Positions 20,719 to 33,642 are shown, numbered from the stretch's first letter. The stretch is DNA of 64,000 nt from Dioscorea cayenensis subsp. rotundata (GCF_009730915.1 NC_052480.1:3596001-3660000), one strand, 5' to 3'. Notes: a model not told the origin generated them from the sequence alone. A program made the numbers and translations.

Positions 20719-22575
20719 TTAACAAGTGAGATTATCTCCAGGAGATACACCAAGCTGGTTGCAATAGTCTTGATAATACCCCACACGAGCATTCATCTGG
20801 TCTGGGTTGTGGCCGTCACACTCAAGAGCTCCATTGATGATTCTGATGGTGGCTCCAAAGCCCTGGCCGGAAGTTATGGCATTATGCACCCCTCTATCAG
20901 TCCAAAACCACAAAGCACTCTTGAAGGATTTGACCTTGTCATTGGCCACCGTCTCCGGCGAGTTCAGGCCGTCGAAACCGATAGCCTGGCCGCAGGGGAT
21001 GTAGTTGTAGTTCCAGGACAACTGAAGTGGGCCACGACCGAAGTACTTCTTGTCAGGATTGCATGGATATTGTTGGCTGGCCTGGCAATAGTTATTGTTT
21101 GCTCCGTTTATTTCTTCAATGTAGCAGAAGTCTGTGAACCAGAACAAACAACAGTCAGTACTTTTCTTTGGAATATATATCTTCATTTTGCTCATCTACT
21201 TCTTTAATTTAGATAAACTGTAAAGATATATAAATTTCACTTAAGTTTTAGGATTTATTTGGATGAAGGATTTTGAAGGTAAAATAAGGGAAGGGTTTTT
21301 AAAAACCCATGCTTGAGTAGGAGGTTTTAGGGGAAGGTAAGGATTGAGAGGGGTTAATGGAGGTTTCAAAACCTCCACTTTTCTCTCATTTCTCAACCCG
21401 TCCAAATTGGAGGTTGGAGAGGTTTTGGGTACCAATATTTTTTTATTGAACAAAATGCCCATATTCATTTATAAAAATTACAAGATATTTGATTAATTAA
21501 TAATATAATACTATTAATTAGTATTATTATATTATTTAATTATACTAATTAATATTGTTATATTAATTAATATCATTATTAATATTATTATATCAATTAA
21601 TATTATTAATAATATTATTAATTATAATAATTATTAGATTAATTATATTAGTTAATATTATTATATTATTTAATTATATTAATCAATAATGATAATATAA
21701 TAATAATGTTTATATTAGTTATCATTATAATATTAACTAATATAATTAATATAATATTATTTATATTAGTTTTTTTTTCTTTCCCAAAAACATTTATTTC
21801 ATAAACGAGATATTTATAGAGGAGAGAAGTTTCATGCATGAAAACCCATGCATGGTAAATATATAGATCTGAGACGTACTCAAAGATATATAAGCATTTA
21901 ATTAACTATACTGGGCACAGAAGTTATTTTCACTAGTCTATGACATATATATTCAAATTTTTCCACCTGGTCGATCAACTAGCAAATGGAGTCAGTTTTA
22001 ATTATTTATCAAAATGCACTTCATTTTCTATCCATAAGCTAATTAAAGTTTTAACGTACTTAAAGTCAACCAAAACTCCTCAATAATAAACACATTCAAA
22101 GATGCATCCATGCATGAAAAGTACGTAGAAAATTAGTTAGCAATCTATAAATGAACCTACGTCCAGTCTCATGGGTGGCATGAGCGAAGAAAGCAGCGAT
22201 CTCCCTCTTCTTGACATCGTCGCTGCCTGTGTTGCCAAAGTCCGGGAACGACACAGCAGCCGAAAGGAACGCATCGCGAGTATAGAATCCCTTCCCGGCA
22301 CAACCGTCCGCTGCCTGAGACGCAATTCCGTCAAAGAACGCCGTAGTTACAATATCATCAACAGCTCCACCTCCACCCCCACCGCCGTTATTGCCAAAGC
22401 AAGGCCCTTGTTGACACCCTTCGCCGCAGTACTCGTTGCCGCTGCCACAGTAACCGTACTGGCTGCAGCACAGGTCTGAGCTGCAGCCGCAGTTTTGAGC
22501 TACGATGAAGCGGCCGAGGAGACCGGAGAGAGCTCCGGCGATGAGAAGAGCTTGAAGGAGACTAAACTGCTGCAT
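20719..22575 (-). CDS. Class IV chitinase (GH19), normal short hinge
   Basis: Secreted endochitinase of the plant-defence type. Two exons, 22575-22161 and 21131-20719, joined GGAC|GTAGGT..TTCACAG|AC, encode 275 residues. 1-27 signal peptide ([15 protein letters not shown] core); 28-60 hevein-type chitin-binding domain with 8 Cys; 61-70 hinge GNNGGGGGGG; from 71 the GH19 domain. The catalytic centre [15 protein letters not shown] is canonical, with E136 and the second Glu in YIEE (144/145). [20 protein letters not shown] and NARVGYY match the family, and the protein ends at LTC. A TATA box sits at 22623-22630. It lies about 10.6 kb from copy 1 on the same strand, with duplicated flanks. The intron (21132-22160) is about twice the length of the copy 1 intron because of an insertion. 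Confidence 0.95.
21238..21775. mobile_element. Insertion in the intron of chitinase copy 2
   Basis: About 540 bp absent from the corresponding intron of copy 1: the flanks align (TATCCCCAAAAACATT in copy 1, TTTCCCAAAAACATTT in copy 2). First half has GGATTTATTTGGATGAAGG-like text; second half (21490-21770) is nearly pure A/T with many inverted TTAATAT words. Family unknown and ends not precisely set. Confidence 0.5.
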
Positions 22576-22622
22576 GGCTTGTAGTTCTTAATTTGTGTTG
22601 AATTTCAGGATAAATGAGTGGG

Positions 22623-22630
22623 TATTTATA
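22623..22630 (-). promoter_or_regulatory. TATA box of chitinase copy 2
   Basis: TATAAATA on the minus strand, 48-55 bp upstream of the start codon, followed by a short leader. Confidence 0.7.
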
Positions 22631-22639
22631 GATGGGAAA

Positions 22640-23654
22640 TTAATGAAATTTCTTGTGCACGTACTCTTAATTTGATCTTTCTTTGTTGATTCATGATTTG
22701 ATCAGTTGATCAAACTGGAAGGTTTAATTTAATACTGTCCTTTATTGATTCAGTTGGGGCAGTTAAGAACACGGTCTTGGAATTTGATGACTTGTTGAAT
22801 AATACAACTTGTTTGACAATTTAAATGAATTGTTTTCTAAATTAGCTGCAATTATTGATCAAAGAAAGACGACCCTATCTTCTTATCAAATAAAGATAAA
22901 TGTTTTTTTACATACATGACAAGCGCTATCAGCGGTGCACGCACGGATCAAAAATTAAACATCTAGCATATGCATCTTTACCCAACGACATAGAGAGTGA
23001 GTTTGTAAACCCACACCAACAATCGAGACTCATTACCACATCATTACATTTAACAGACTTAAACTCAAGATTTTTTAAATGATTTGCACCACTTCCTTTC
23101 TATCATACCCTTTGGCAAGTAAAATCAATTATATCTAAATTATGTTTGTCTTTTCATGGCGTAACAAAATTTTCATCACATTTACTTATTTTTCCTCATA
23201 AGATTTCTCTAATGGATGTTGCGAAACTCTTCAATCAGCGCATGCAAAGCTTCTCTGAAGTCCTCTAATTCTACACTAGAAATCCACTCCAAATTCAATC
23301 AATTTTTTCCAGTTTTGATCAAACTAAAATATGTTCTTATGATTAGTCTAATTTTTTTATTATTATCTGAAATATGTTTTCATATTAGTTTTTTTTTAAA
23401 GTTTTTCAGTGGAGCTCAGCCTATCATTTTTATAAATATATATATATATATTTCGTGATGTTAATTTATTTTTGGATACAAATGTTGAGTTTTTATATAA
23501 ATGTTTGTCAATTTTATTGTTATTAACATATTTATGAATTTTTCTTAGTGCTTATAAATACTATGTGTATGACTATTATATTTATTGATGTTAATTTATA
23601 GTTAAAAATATGAAAATCATTGAGGAAATTATATTTATTGAATTCTAAATTATT
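22640..23654. other. Chitinase 5' flank and spacer
   Basis: 22640-23230 is the upstream region of copy 2 and shares blocks with 11950-12150 and 17221-17262. 23230-23654 is AT-rich without recognised content. Confidence 0.55.
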
Positions 23655-25442
23655 GCTAGGTCGGAGGACCTTAGAATTATTAAGTTAATCCTTTTTATCT
23701 TCGAAGGTATCTCTGGCTTGGCTATTAACCACAATAAAACAAGTTTGCTCTTTACCGGTCTTAACTCCTTGCCCAGCCATTCTGCTCTAGCCACTCTGAA
23801 TTGTGCTGATAGCGCTCTCCCGTTCACTTACCTGGGTGTCCCGATTGCTGGTCAAAGGCCGCGTAGACAAGACTGGGAGGTTCTTATTCTCAAAGTTAAA
23901 TCAAGGCTTACCTCTTGGAAGGCGAACTTCCTGTCTCTTGGGGACAGGCTCACCCTTATTAACTCTGTCCTTACTGCCTTGCCACGTACTGGGTGTCGAT
24001 CTTCCGTCTGCCTAAGTGGGTAGTCAACTGTATTAACCGACTTAGAAGAGATTTTCTTTGGAGAGGCCTTGATATTGACTGGCCCAGATGTCGCTTGGTC
24101 AATTGGCATAGGTTGTGCCTTCCCCGTGACCAAGGTCGCTGGGTATCATTAACCTTGAGGAATTCAATTGTGCTCTTCTTGGGAAATGGTGGTGGAAAGT
24201 TTTGAAGGACGATTCGTGGTGTGGTTTGGCTCCTGACCTTTTTAACTACTTCCGTCAGCACCCTAGGTGGAACCTCTGGTTACCCCGCAACCGTCGTTGC
24301 TCCTTCTTCTGGAAAGGCCTCTTCCCATCACTGGAGGCTTTTAAAGCATGTATTCACTCCTCTGTTGGGAACGGTAACTCCATGCTTTTCTGGTTAGATA
24401 ATTGGTATAACTGGAAAGCTCCTAAATCCCGCTGGTGGGAAGATTTCCTTTCGACTACTTCCTCATTCGCGACGATTAGGGATATGCTCTTGGACTTTCC
24501 CTCTGCTGCTATGAGGGGAGATCCTCTCTTGAATGAGAGCTCCAAAATCACCTCTGTGATTGGGGATATTCCGGATCATAAAACTTGGAAGTTAACTTCT
24601 GATGGATCTTTCTCGATGAAGTCTTTCTATAAATTCCTTATCGACAGGGGGTTGAGATATAGTATCACCCTGGTGATCTTCAAGCGTTTCGTTCCACGGA
24701 AAATAGTTGTTTTCACATGGATGGTCTGGGACAGGAAGATTCTCACGCTTGACACCCTTTTCGCCGGTAGATGCAACAAACTCCCTACGTCAACCTGCTT
24801 TCTGTGTTGCTCTGATATTGAGTTGATTGATCACCTATTTTTCAGGTGCCCTATGGCTAAAGACATCTGGGACCACCTTGCTCTCCTTTTTTCTTTCTCA
24901 CGTGCCCCCTTGTCCTGCTTGGACTTATGGGGACCGTGGTATCTAGAGCTTAGCCCTTGTCTCAAACTGTCCTGCTCTTTGGTTGTGAGAGTGGTTTTGT
25001 GGCAAATTTGGCTTGCTAGAAATAACTTTGTTTTCAGTTCTGTGTTTATTTCTTTGCCTTCTTTATTTCTGAAAATTTATTACATGTACCTCTCTTGGAT
25101 TATAGTGGTTCTGGCTAGAGAGATGCTCAAGCTTGAGGAGTCTATTACTGCGGTTCGGCGATGTATCCAGTTTTCGAGCCTCCCATGTGAGGAGCTGGAT
25201 CTCGACAGACACGACGAGTTTTCCGGCTAGTTGTTCTCCTGATATGCTGCTGTGTCTTGGAGGAGTCCCTCTCTCCCCCTTCTTGTGTATCAGTGTGCTG
25301 CCTTGTCTCCTAGTGTTTGTTACCCTTGTTGTGTGCTTTTGTTTCCACTTCTAGTAGAGTTGTCTGTTTTATTATTTTTGTACTTTTTCTTCTTCTAATG
25401 CAAGTGTGGTTTATCCACTTTAAAAAAAAAGAAAAAAAAAAT
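23655..25442 (+). mobile_element. 5'-truncated L1-type LINE with poly(A)
   Basis: Starts within the reverse transcriptase (GISGLAINHNKTSLLFTG, then FTYLGVPIAGQRPRRQDWE), passes through the thumb/connection region (WVVNCINRLRRDFLWRGLD) and ends with the zinc-knuckle zf-RVT domain near 24700-24860 (PRKIVVFTWMVWDRKI, CFLCCSDIELIDHLFFRCP). The last frame ends at a stop at 25228-25230, followed by a 3' UTR and an A-rich tail to about 25442. Two frame shifts, near 23990-24000 and 24150-24200, break the ORF, so the copy is dead. Missing the endonuclease and most of the RT palm. No clear target duplication seen. Confidence 0.88.
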
Positions 25443-26111
25443 CTTAAATAGTAATCAACAGTTTATGCATGTACAAATACGACCCCATTTTTCTGTCTTT
25501 TTTAAGATCTATGGCAATAAAAGTCCACTAGTTTATACCACGCGCCAAATTTGTCCGTCTCCATAAGTATTTTGTATAAAAAAAAATTTAGTACTAACCA
25601 TAATTAGACGTACGCATCTGTTACAACCAAGGATTTAGTAGTAAATTAAATATTCATCACTAAAAATATACAACAGCAATAAAAACATAAATATCAGCTG
25701 TTATTGTTTTTGTTTTGGAAAATTTCAAAAATAAATGTTATGGTTGCTCAGTTTTGTAAAAAAAAAAAAAAATTAGTTTTGTTTTAACAAAGCAAGTTTT
25801 TTTTTCATTTTCAAACGTTAGTAAAAAGAAGAAAAACTATTAACAAACTTTTAATGGCGTTAACTCACAGGGACAAAATGATCAATTTATTTAAAATCCG
25901 TCTTATTTGACATAAATTTTTTTTTAATCTATTAATTTCTCACAAAATTCTAATATATAAAGCAAAAATTAAAATTCCAAAAAAAAAATAAAATTATGTT
26001 GAAAATTGTGTTTTTTAATAATAAATAAATCATTTTGCCTCTATGAGTTAACACCATTAAAGGTTTTAATGGTTTTTCTTTTTTTAACTAGCTAAAGAAA
26101 TTATATAGTCT

Positions 26112-26172
<61 letters not shown>

Positions 26173-26285
26173 CCTTTTTTTTTTTAATAAAATTGAGAAA
26201 CTATAAGAACAATTTTTTAAAATTTCCTTTTTTTTTCCCTCGGGAGTGACCATCTCCTTTGATATATAGTGAAATGACACATTTA
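25443..26285. other. AT-rich intergenic DNA
   Basis: No supported gene; many homopolymer A/T runs and a (TA)n tract at about 26114-26168. Confidence 0.55.
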
Positions 26286-26629
26286 GGGACTGTTTGGATG
26301 GGTCAAAATTATGACATAATCCGTACAACATGCCATAATTTAATATTTTATAATAATTATACTATATTAGTTATTTGGGTACTTATTTTAGGGTATAAGA
26401 TTATGACATAATATAAGTATTATGTCATAAAAAATAATATACTAAGAGTGATCCGGCTAGCCTCTGGCGGTCCGGCTGCCAACTAGCCGGTTTCCGTAAT
26501 TTTTTTTATTTTATTAACCAAACATATTTTATAAAAAATAAAATATGTCATAATTTCTGTAATAATTATTTATATTTTCTACCTAATAAAATTATATTAT
26601 ATTTTTTTATTTTATAGCTAAACAAGCCC
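26286..26629. mobile_element. Tourist-like (PIF/Harbinger) MITE
   Basis: A 344-bp AT-rich unit starting GGGACTGTTTGGAT and ending with the inverted form AGCTAAACAAGCCC, flanked by TTA on both sides (26283-26285, 26630-26632), the typical 3-bp duplication of this group. No transposase. Confidence 0.72.
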
Positions 26630-27953
26630 TTATTGATTATCCCAAAATAAATTGATTATCCCAAAATAATTGAGACAGAAAGATAAATCTATTGCCACTA
26701 TTTATCATAAGATTAACTATATACATAATCCATATTTTAAAGAGGATGCAGCAAAACGTGGCTTTTTATGTGTACTTCACTGTTAGGTCTTTTTCCAGCT
26801 TCCTATTATTTTCCCTTGACCCTAAATAAGTTCCATCCATGGGTAGTACTTTAGGTTACCCATGATCATTATTATTATTGCCTTGAGCGACAAGTCCTCT
26901 CCACAATGAAAAGGTTGCAAAAATAAAATAAAATAAATGCGGTGATTTATTTATATTTTAAAATTTATTAACCCGATAAAATGCTACATGGAATAATGAA
27001 AATTCTGTCATTTGTATTTAAAAAAAAAATTATAAATCAAATCAACATAATAATTAATCTATTCAACTATATAATTTTGGTGGAAAAAAAACATAACAAT
27101 TCTCACCGGAGATCCATTAGATCTATTTGAATATTACTGTAATATATAGCGCCATTTCAGTACTTCGGTGCACAAATTCAAAATTGTGCCTTGTCCTGAT
27201 TGTCCATAGCTGGTTGGTAGACTACCAGTGGTTTATTACCATGATTAAATTTTTTTTTTCTTAAAAAATGGGGGCAAGCATTAACATTCATTGATTGGTT
27301 AAAAAAAAAAATGGTTTTCTTCGTTCATATTGCGGTTCTATGTATCTATTCTCTATATAATAGATTTTGTGATTTATCTATTATATTAAAAAAAAAACTC
27401 ACATAAATATATAAAGGCGAACCTCCGGGCACTGGCCCAAACCCAAATAAAATACTTATAAAGTAGTATATGTATATATATATATATATTATAACGTAGC
27501 ATATTGTCAAAATTATACATATGATAAAACAATTATGACAAAAATCTTTTATGCATAGGAAAACCTATCCTTCTTGTACATCAATATCCTTGTGGATCTA
27601 GATATATAAAAGTACATGTTTATTTTTATAACTTTAATATCTAATCTTCCCTGTGAAGGATATTGTACCAATATCTTAAGATAATAAGTAATGCATTAAT
27701 TGAAGAAATGTTATGACATTGCATGTTATATATTTGACATTTTATCTTTTAAACTTTCCAAATGTTTTCTTTGACGGACGGCCATTAATGCATGGCTTGA
27801 CTTGACAACAAATGGTCCAATAATTAGGGCTGCTGATTTTTTTTTTTACAAAAATCATATGTATTAAATTAAGAATAAAACGGAGTATAGAACAGATGAG
27901 AACACCAAAGAACAAAAAAGCTAATGGTTTATTTTAATTTTCAAAATCATTCT

Positions 27954-28015
<62 letters not shown>

Positions 28016-28415
28016 GTTTATGATCATTAATCTCTATTTAACTACATTTTTTTACAAATAAATTAATAAATAAAGTAAACAGTAACATCATAAAAGACGA
28101 AGGCCGAGATGCAACCAAAAAACAGTCAATATATAAAATTATATTATTTTTTATTTTTTAAAAAAATTATAATTACCGCAATAATAATTAAGCAACTAGA
28201 CACTTGTATTTCATCAAATATTTAAAATAAAATAAAATAGAATTGAGGTCCAAATCATGACAAAAGGACATTGAGAAAAATAAATCCCACGAGACAGGTA
28301 TTATGCATTATATATTCAATTAAATCTTCTCTCTTTAAATGCAATATTGATCATACAAAATATAAGTAAATAAAAATGATTTGTAAAATAATAAAATTAT
28401 TTTAGCCATTAGGAG
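26630..28415. other. Intergenic DNA with (CA)n tract
   Basis: No supported gene. Contains a CA microsatellite at 27954-28012 and assorted AT-rich sequence. Confidence 0.55.
27954..28012. repeat. (CA)n microsatellite
   Basis: CA dinucleotide tract of about 59 bp with one T interruption. Confidence 0.95.
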
Positions 28416-28612
28416 TAGGGGTGTATTTGAGCCGAGCCGTTCGTGAGTGACTTGGTGTTCAGCTCGATAAAGGCTCTTTCATGTTCAGCTCATATAGTAA
28501 ACGAGCCAACCTTGAACATTATTTTCAAGCTCGATTAATAAATGAGCCAAGCTTCAGCAGCCGAGAGCTTGGCTCATTTTAGCTCGCGAACAAGCTCGTG
28601 AACAAGCTTGTT

Positions 28613-28664
<52 letters not shown>

Positions 28665-29390
28665 GTATATGTATTAAGGTGTATATGTGACTATGTCATT
28701 GTTATCAATTTGAGTCACACATATATGGCTCTAAACTACTAATTGAAGACTCAGCTCATTAAAAGCTCGGGTCAACTAGTTCATTAAGTTAAATGAGCTT
28801 GTAAGATAAACGAGTCAAGCTTGAACACCATCAAACTCGGCTCATTAAATCTTGTGATTAACTCGTTTATTGTATAATTAAAAGCTCATTTATAGTATCA
28901 TTTATAATTTTATTTGTAACAATCATTAATATAATCATTTATAGTGTCATGAACAAACTTATTTACCGAATCGTTAATAATATTACAAAAAAAAATATTT
29001 ATAGATAGTTACATCACAATGTTTATTTTAATTATTTGTTAACTTATATAATGAAGATTTCAACATGCTTGATCTCAAACCTCAATGATTCCATAAACAA
29101 GCTTAAATTATTCTTTTACTAAAATGATACTCAAACTCAAATCGACTTGAGTCACACTTGATAATGATTCATTAAATAAGTTTTAATCAAGCTAACGAGC
29201 TAAATCTAAGCTTTGAATTTTTTTAACAAGTTGAGCTTGAGCATGTAGCTCAAAATAAGTTCAGTTAGAGCTCAAGTTCGGTTAAAATAGTAACAAGCCA
29301 AACTTGAACATGAAAAATGAAGCTCGAAGAAAGCTCAGCTCGAGCTCGAGTTCAATTAAATAGTAACAAACCAAGCTTGAACAATGGTTA
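28416..29390. mobile_element. Worn hAT-like non-autonomous repeat (GAGCTCG-rich)
   Basis: Starts TAGGGGTGTATTTGAGCC, like many plant hAT-type repeats, and is filled with GAGCTCG, AAGCTTGA and GAGCCAAGC words. A matching right terminus (…ACACCCCTA) is not found, so it is truncated. A TA tract lies at about 28617-28663. Confidence 0.45.
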
Positions 29391-29479
29391 AATTTTAAGA
29401 CTTATTCAGAATGTCCCAATGGTATTTTTTCCAAGATTTTTTACTATATAATACTACAATTTTACAATGGTTAAATAGT

Positions 29480-30285
29480 TTTTCACAAGGATTTAAAAAT
29501 CGGACTGGACCGGCCGGTTGAACCGGTTGAACCGAGAACCGGCCACCAGTCTGGTTCATTTGTATATATTGAACCGGGTTCTAATTGAACCGGGTTCTAA
29601 TTGAACCGGCTATGAACCGTTGTCGGACCGGGAACCGGTGAACCTGTTCAACCGGACCGACCGTTTTTTTTTAAAAAAAAAATTGAACTTTGAATTTATT
29701 TGATGGTTCATGTTATATTAATATTAGAAAATTTGTTGTATTAATATTGGAAAATTTGAATTTTATTATGTTGAAGTTGTGAATTGAATCAATTGATACT
29801 TGTGGCCTTGTTTGGTGCTTTGTTATTTGTACTTTGTAGATTTGTAGTATTTTTGTATATAACTATGTATGTTCATGTTGAGAAATTAAATTTTATATAG
29901 AAGTGAAAGTTGTGAATTCTTCAAGCTTGTGCCTTGTGGTAGTGGTGGGCTTGTTTGTTACTTGTTGGTCTTGTTTTTTAATGTAGTCTTGTCTTGAGTC
30001 TTATAGAGTGTAGACTTGTAGTTATATACTTATATTTTATAAATAAAATTCATGGAGGACTTGTGATTTGTGACTTGTGAGCTAGTAAAAGAAATAAAAT
30101 TTTAATTTCATAGTTATATTTATTAAATTTCTATTTTTTCCCCCATTTTTCTGATTTTTCTGAATTTTTTTTTATAATTTTATGAAATTTTATTATTATT
30201 TTTTAAAGTTTATTTATTTAAAAAAAATTAAAAATAGAAAGCATTGAACCGGCCGGTCGAACCGGTTGAACCGCGAACCGGTTGG
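29480..30285. mobile_element. AACCGG-rich repeat, related in style to 4992-5713
   Basis: A block of about 33 bp (GGCCGGTTGAACCGGTTG core) occurs at 29511-29541 and again, nearly identical and in the same direction, at 30249-30281, with AT-rich DNA between. Ends not resolved. Confidence 0.4.
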
Positions 30286-31129
30286 CACAATAATATTTAT
30301 TTTCATTTTTCAAGAATTTAATTTTTTTGCATTTACTTTATTTTTTTAAAATTTTATATTTAAGAAGAAAAAATTAATGTCAGGGCCCAGCCTCTATATG
30401 GGCTAAAACTGTGTCGGGCTACGGCCTGGCATCATGCATGGTTGCAAGTGATATTTTCATGAGGGTGTTTTACTTTTTTATTTAAAGAAAAAAAAAAAGC
30501 TTGGGATGTTTTTGCTTCTGGCTTTGTTTATTGTCTTTTATGAAGGTTTCATGATTTAATAATATTATAAATCACTCTTTAAATGCTAGCTCTTTGAATT
30601 TATTAACTTTTTGCAATTTATAAATAGCACTATTACTGCAATATGTTTGTTGATGATCAAATTAAAAAGGTGTAAATTTCACAAAACAATACATGTGACA
30701 ACTCAAGAGATAGTGTTCAAATGAGATTGAACTGCTGCAATATAATTGTTAAGATAACATACCACTTAATAATGTCATCCTTTTTTAGGAGGTTTTAAAA
30801 TGGCCTTTCTGATTGAGCCTTGATGCATTGCCTTGTCCCTAAATAATAGTTGAAGGGACAAGGAATCAAGAGAGGAAAAAACAATAATATCAAAGATTTT
30901 GTATCAGATATTCCACTGTTAATTAACACAAAACTAAGTACATCCATTCAAAATATACAAAAAAAAAAAAACAAAAAACAAAAACAAAAACCAAAACTAA
31001 ACAAGAGGTTTGAAAGCCTAAACAGTACAGAGTCTTGAGTTCTGATGATCTTAATTATCTTGTTTGTTCACTGTAAAACCAGTCAGTTCCTCAAAAATAA
31101 ATTAACGAAACAGTGTCTAAAATCCTCCA
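30286..31129. other. 3' flank of the response-regulator gene
   Basis: AT-rich, with A-rich runs near 30950-31000. No separate gene supported. Confidence 0.5.
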
Positions 31130-31795
31130 TCAAGAGCAATCTCTTTCAAGTACTCCAAACCTTGCAAGAAGTCCCACCAGTTGTGCCTTTGAAAGAGGCT
31201 ACATTTGCACCAACATCAACCTCATAAAACTCATAACAATAAACTTAATCACACAAGATGATCAACTAACACAATATAAATTATAAACTATACCTTAACT
31301 TGAAATTCATCAGCACCAGCCTGAAAGAAGAGATCCCTATCAGAAGGCAACCCATTCCCTGACAATGCAACTATAGGACTTCTCACTCCCAGTGACCTCA
31401 ACTGCCTTGTTGCCTAAAAACCTCACATTTTCAATAAATTAATCATAAAAAAATCATAACATATATACACATATATACAAACAAGTTAAATCACAAGTTA
31501 AAACACTCACTTCATGACCATCCATGACAGGCATGTCCTTATCCATAAGAATAAGATCATAACACTTCCCACTTCTCAACAAGTCCACAGCCTCCTTCCC
31601 ATTCTCAGCTTCCTCCATTCCTATCTTCAACTCCATGGCCATCCTCCTCACCACCACCTACACTTCACACACCCACACATCCAAACATATAACATACATA
31701 CATACATACATGTATATATAGAACACAGGTAAACAAACCCTATTGATCTCTGCATCATCAACAAGAAGAATCCTAGGGCGAGCAGAGCTGATCAT
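31130..31795 (-). CDS. Receiver-only (type-C) response regulator
   Basis: Accepts phosphate in His-Asp phosphorelays, as in cytokinin-type signalling, but has no output domain. Four exons: 31795-31739, 31657-31511, 31413-31294 and 31198-31130. All introns are GT..AG and lie between codons; the protein has 130 residues. Seen: ILLVDDAEINR (acidic pair D13/D14), then YDLILMDKDMPVMDGHE, whose Asp in LILMD is the phospho-acceptor, then IVALSGNG (Ser in the conserved Thr/Ser place), and FQVKP with the conserved Lys-Pro split across the last junction. That is a complete receiver domain and nothing else, like Arabidopsis ARR22/ARR24 and rice ORR41/42. The start is the only ATG that precedes the domain in frame nearby. 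G-box-like CACGTG sites occur upstream at 31962 and 32685. Confidence 0.9.
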
Positions 31796-33237
31796 GATAG
31801 AACACGAATCACGAGGACCTGAGAGAGATGAAGAAGAGCATGATGAAAGTGGAGAAGGAGAAGGTGGTGGAGGAGAATTGAAGGTGCATTAAATCCATGC
31901 GGACTCACCGGGCAACCACGCAACCTTGCCACCCTCCTTAATAAGTAACAAAACTACCATGCACGTGAAAACACCGCAAGATCGCCTCGAGATCAACACC
32001 CACTCACTACGTAGATTGCACTCACCTCTCACCACCGGTGACAAGACCCCACTTCCTCTCCTTCCTTCTCTCCTCCATGCACGTCCACGGCGGTGCCGAC
32101 ACCGCACGCCCATCGCCATCTTCATCTTAACTCTATAACCCACTGTACAAGAGATCCAAATGGATTCATATCTAAGTTTGGAAAAAAGAAAAAGATCAAG
32201 CAAACAAGCATGCATGCAGTATTGGTACAAGAGTGCTAAATATAGAGAAGAAAAGACCAACATGGTTTAGTGGTATGCTTTGGAGAATTAGGAAACGAAG
32301 ATGTGGTTCCCATTTGAGTCTTCTCCTCCAACTGCACCATCACCACCAGTACCACTACTTGAGCTTTCTTCTCTGCCATCTCTTTTTTTGTTAGTAATTT
32401 CTTATCTATGACATTCTATATATATATATATATATATTAGAAAGAGTGTATATATGTATATATAGTACGTCAAGTCAGCATGCAATCCCAATTAGGATAT
32501 CAAACTACACCAGAGCTCATTTTTCAAGGAGAAAAGGGAAAGGACAAAGGGTGGGGGAATACTGACCGTTGGATGGAGGGAATGGACGGGAGGATCAGGA
32601 GTATAGTCTTGTCTGGATAGGTGAAGGGACAGGAGATGGAGCTGCCGCCGTTTTCGCTGAGGAGGTGGGGATTCTGAGATAGGACACGTGTTGGATGAGG
32701 ATTGGGTGTGGGTTATTTAATGTACGGGTTTTGTGCCAGTTGGAGAGTGACACGTTGATAAGCGGGTGTAACGGCGCACGCATGAGATCTTGAGTACATA
32801 GCATGTAATTGATGGTTTGACTGCGCCACCTTTGGTTGAGTTATCAACTGATGTTGTACTTGTTTTACCATTTTGTTGGTTTTGCATAATTCATAGAAAA
32901 GATTTTCTTTTCATTATTGTTATATTTGCGCATTTAGTGTGCTCGTATAAAAAATAAATTTATGTTTATTTAAAATATTTATATATATAATTTATGTGCA
33001 TTTATAATTTTACTTATACACCCACCAAGTCCCCTATATAAAAGATGGAGAAGCCAGATTTGAACCCCATCTCACGCATATGAAGGTACAATTGTACACG
33101 TATTATAGAGCTCAGGTCTCTCATGAGTGCCCTTGATTTGCTATATTTATTTAAAAAAAAATTAGTGTAGAGTTCAGCTCCTCGCGTGCATTCATCCATA
33201 TTTAAAAAAAAAAAAAATTTCGTGGAAATCATATGTA
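31796..33237. other. Upstream region of the response regulator
   Basis: Intergenic. Contains CACGTG G-boxes at 31962-31967 and 32685-32690 (GGACACGTGT, ABRE-like) and ACACGTT near 32750. A frame at 31889-32263 (-) is Arg/Gly-rich without homology I recognise. No other gene. Confidence 0.5.
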
Positions 33238-33642
33238 CTGTATAGTGGTATGCTACTTGGATAGTGAATGACCTAACCTAGGGTCAAATACCAGGATCAA
33301 TAGTACTGTTATAATATTGTGCATATACTGTAGATACTACTGTATAAATATTGTAACAGTACTGTTTATTTACTATTTATGGGTTCCCATGGGTGGATAC
33401 CGTTTCTCTTTCCTCTAGGGTTGCAAGGCAGGGGGATTTATTAATTTGGTTTGGTTCCTAAAATATTTTTTGGGTGTGCACATGATAGGAATCTGATTGC
33501 CTCATGTGACATTTAGCCAAGTTAATAAATCTCTAGGGGGTCGTTAAGCCACCATATCTGGTGCACCTCTATACTTATCTGTCCCTTAACACTCTATTAT
33601 AGGGCAGTGTCACTTTTATCAAAAAATAAAAATAAAAATAAA
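33238..33642 (+). mobile_element. SINE-like retroelement, copy 1
   Basis: About 405 bp flanked by a 12-bp direct repeat AAATCATATGTA (33226-33237 and 33643-33654). It starts with an A-box-like TAGTGGTATGC, then a B-box-like GGGTCAAATACC about 45 bp on, and ends in an A-rich tail. A related copy lies at 63376-63775. Together these indicate a Pol III-type SINE family. Confidence 0.7.

Noticed and set aside
27954-28012. Possible CRISPR-like or origin repeat
   Set aside because: Simple CA microsatellite in a plant nuclear genome; no spaced repeats.
31889-32263. 124-codon Arg/Gly-rich minus-strand frame upstream of the response regulator
   Set aside because: No recognisable domain, and no exon structure linking it to the regulator.
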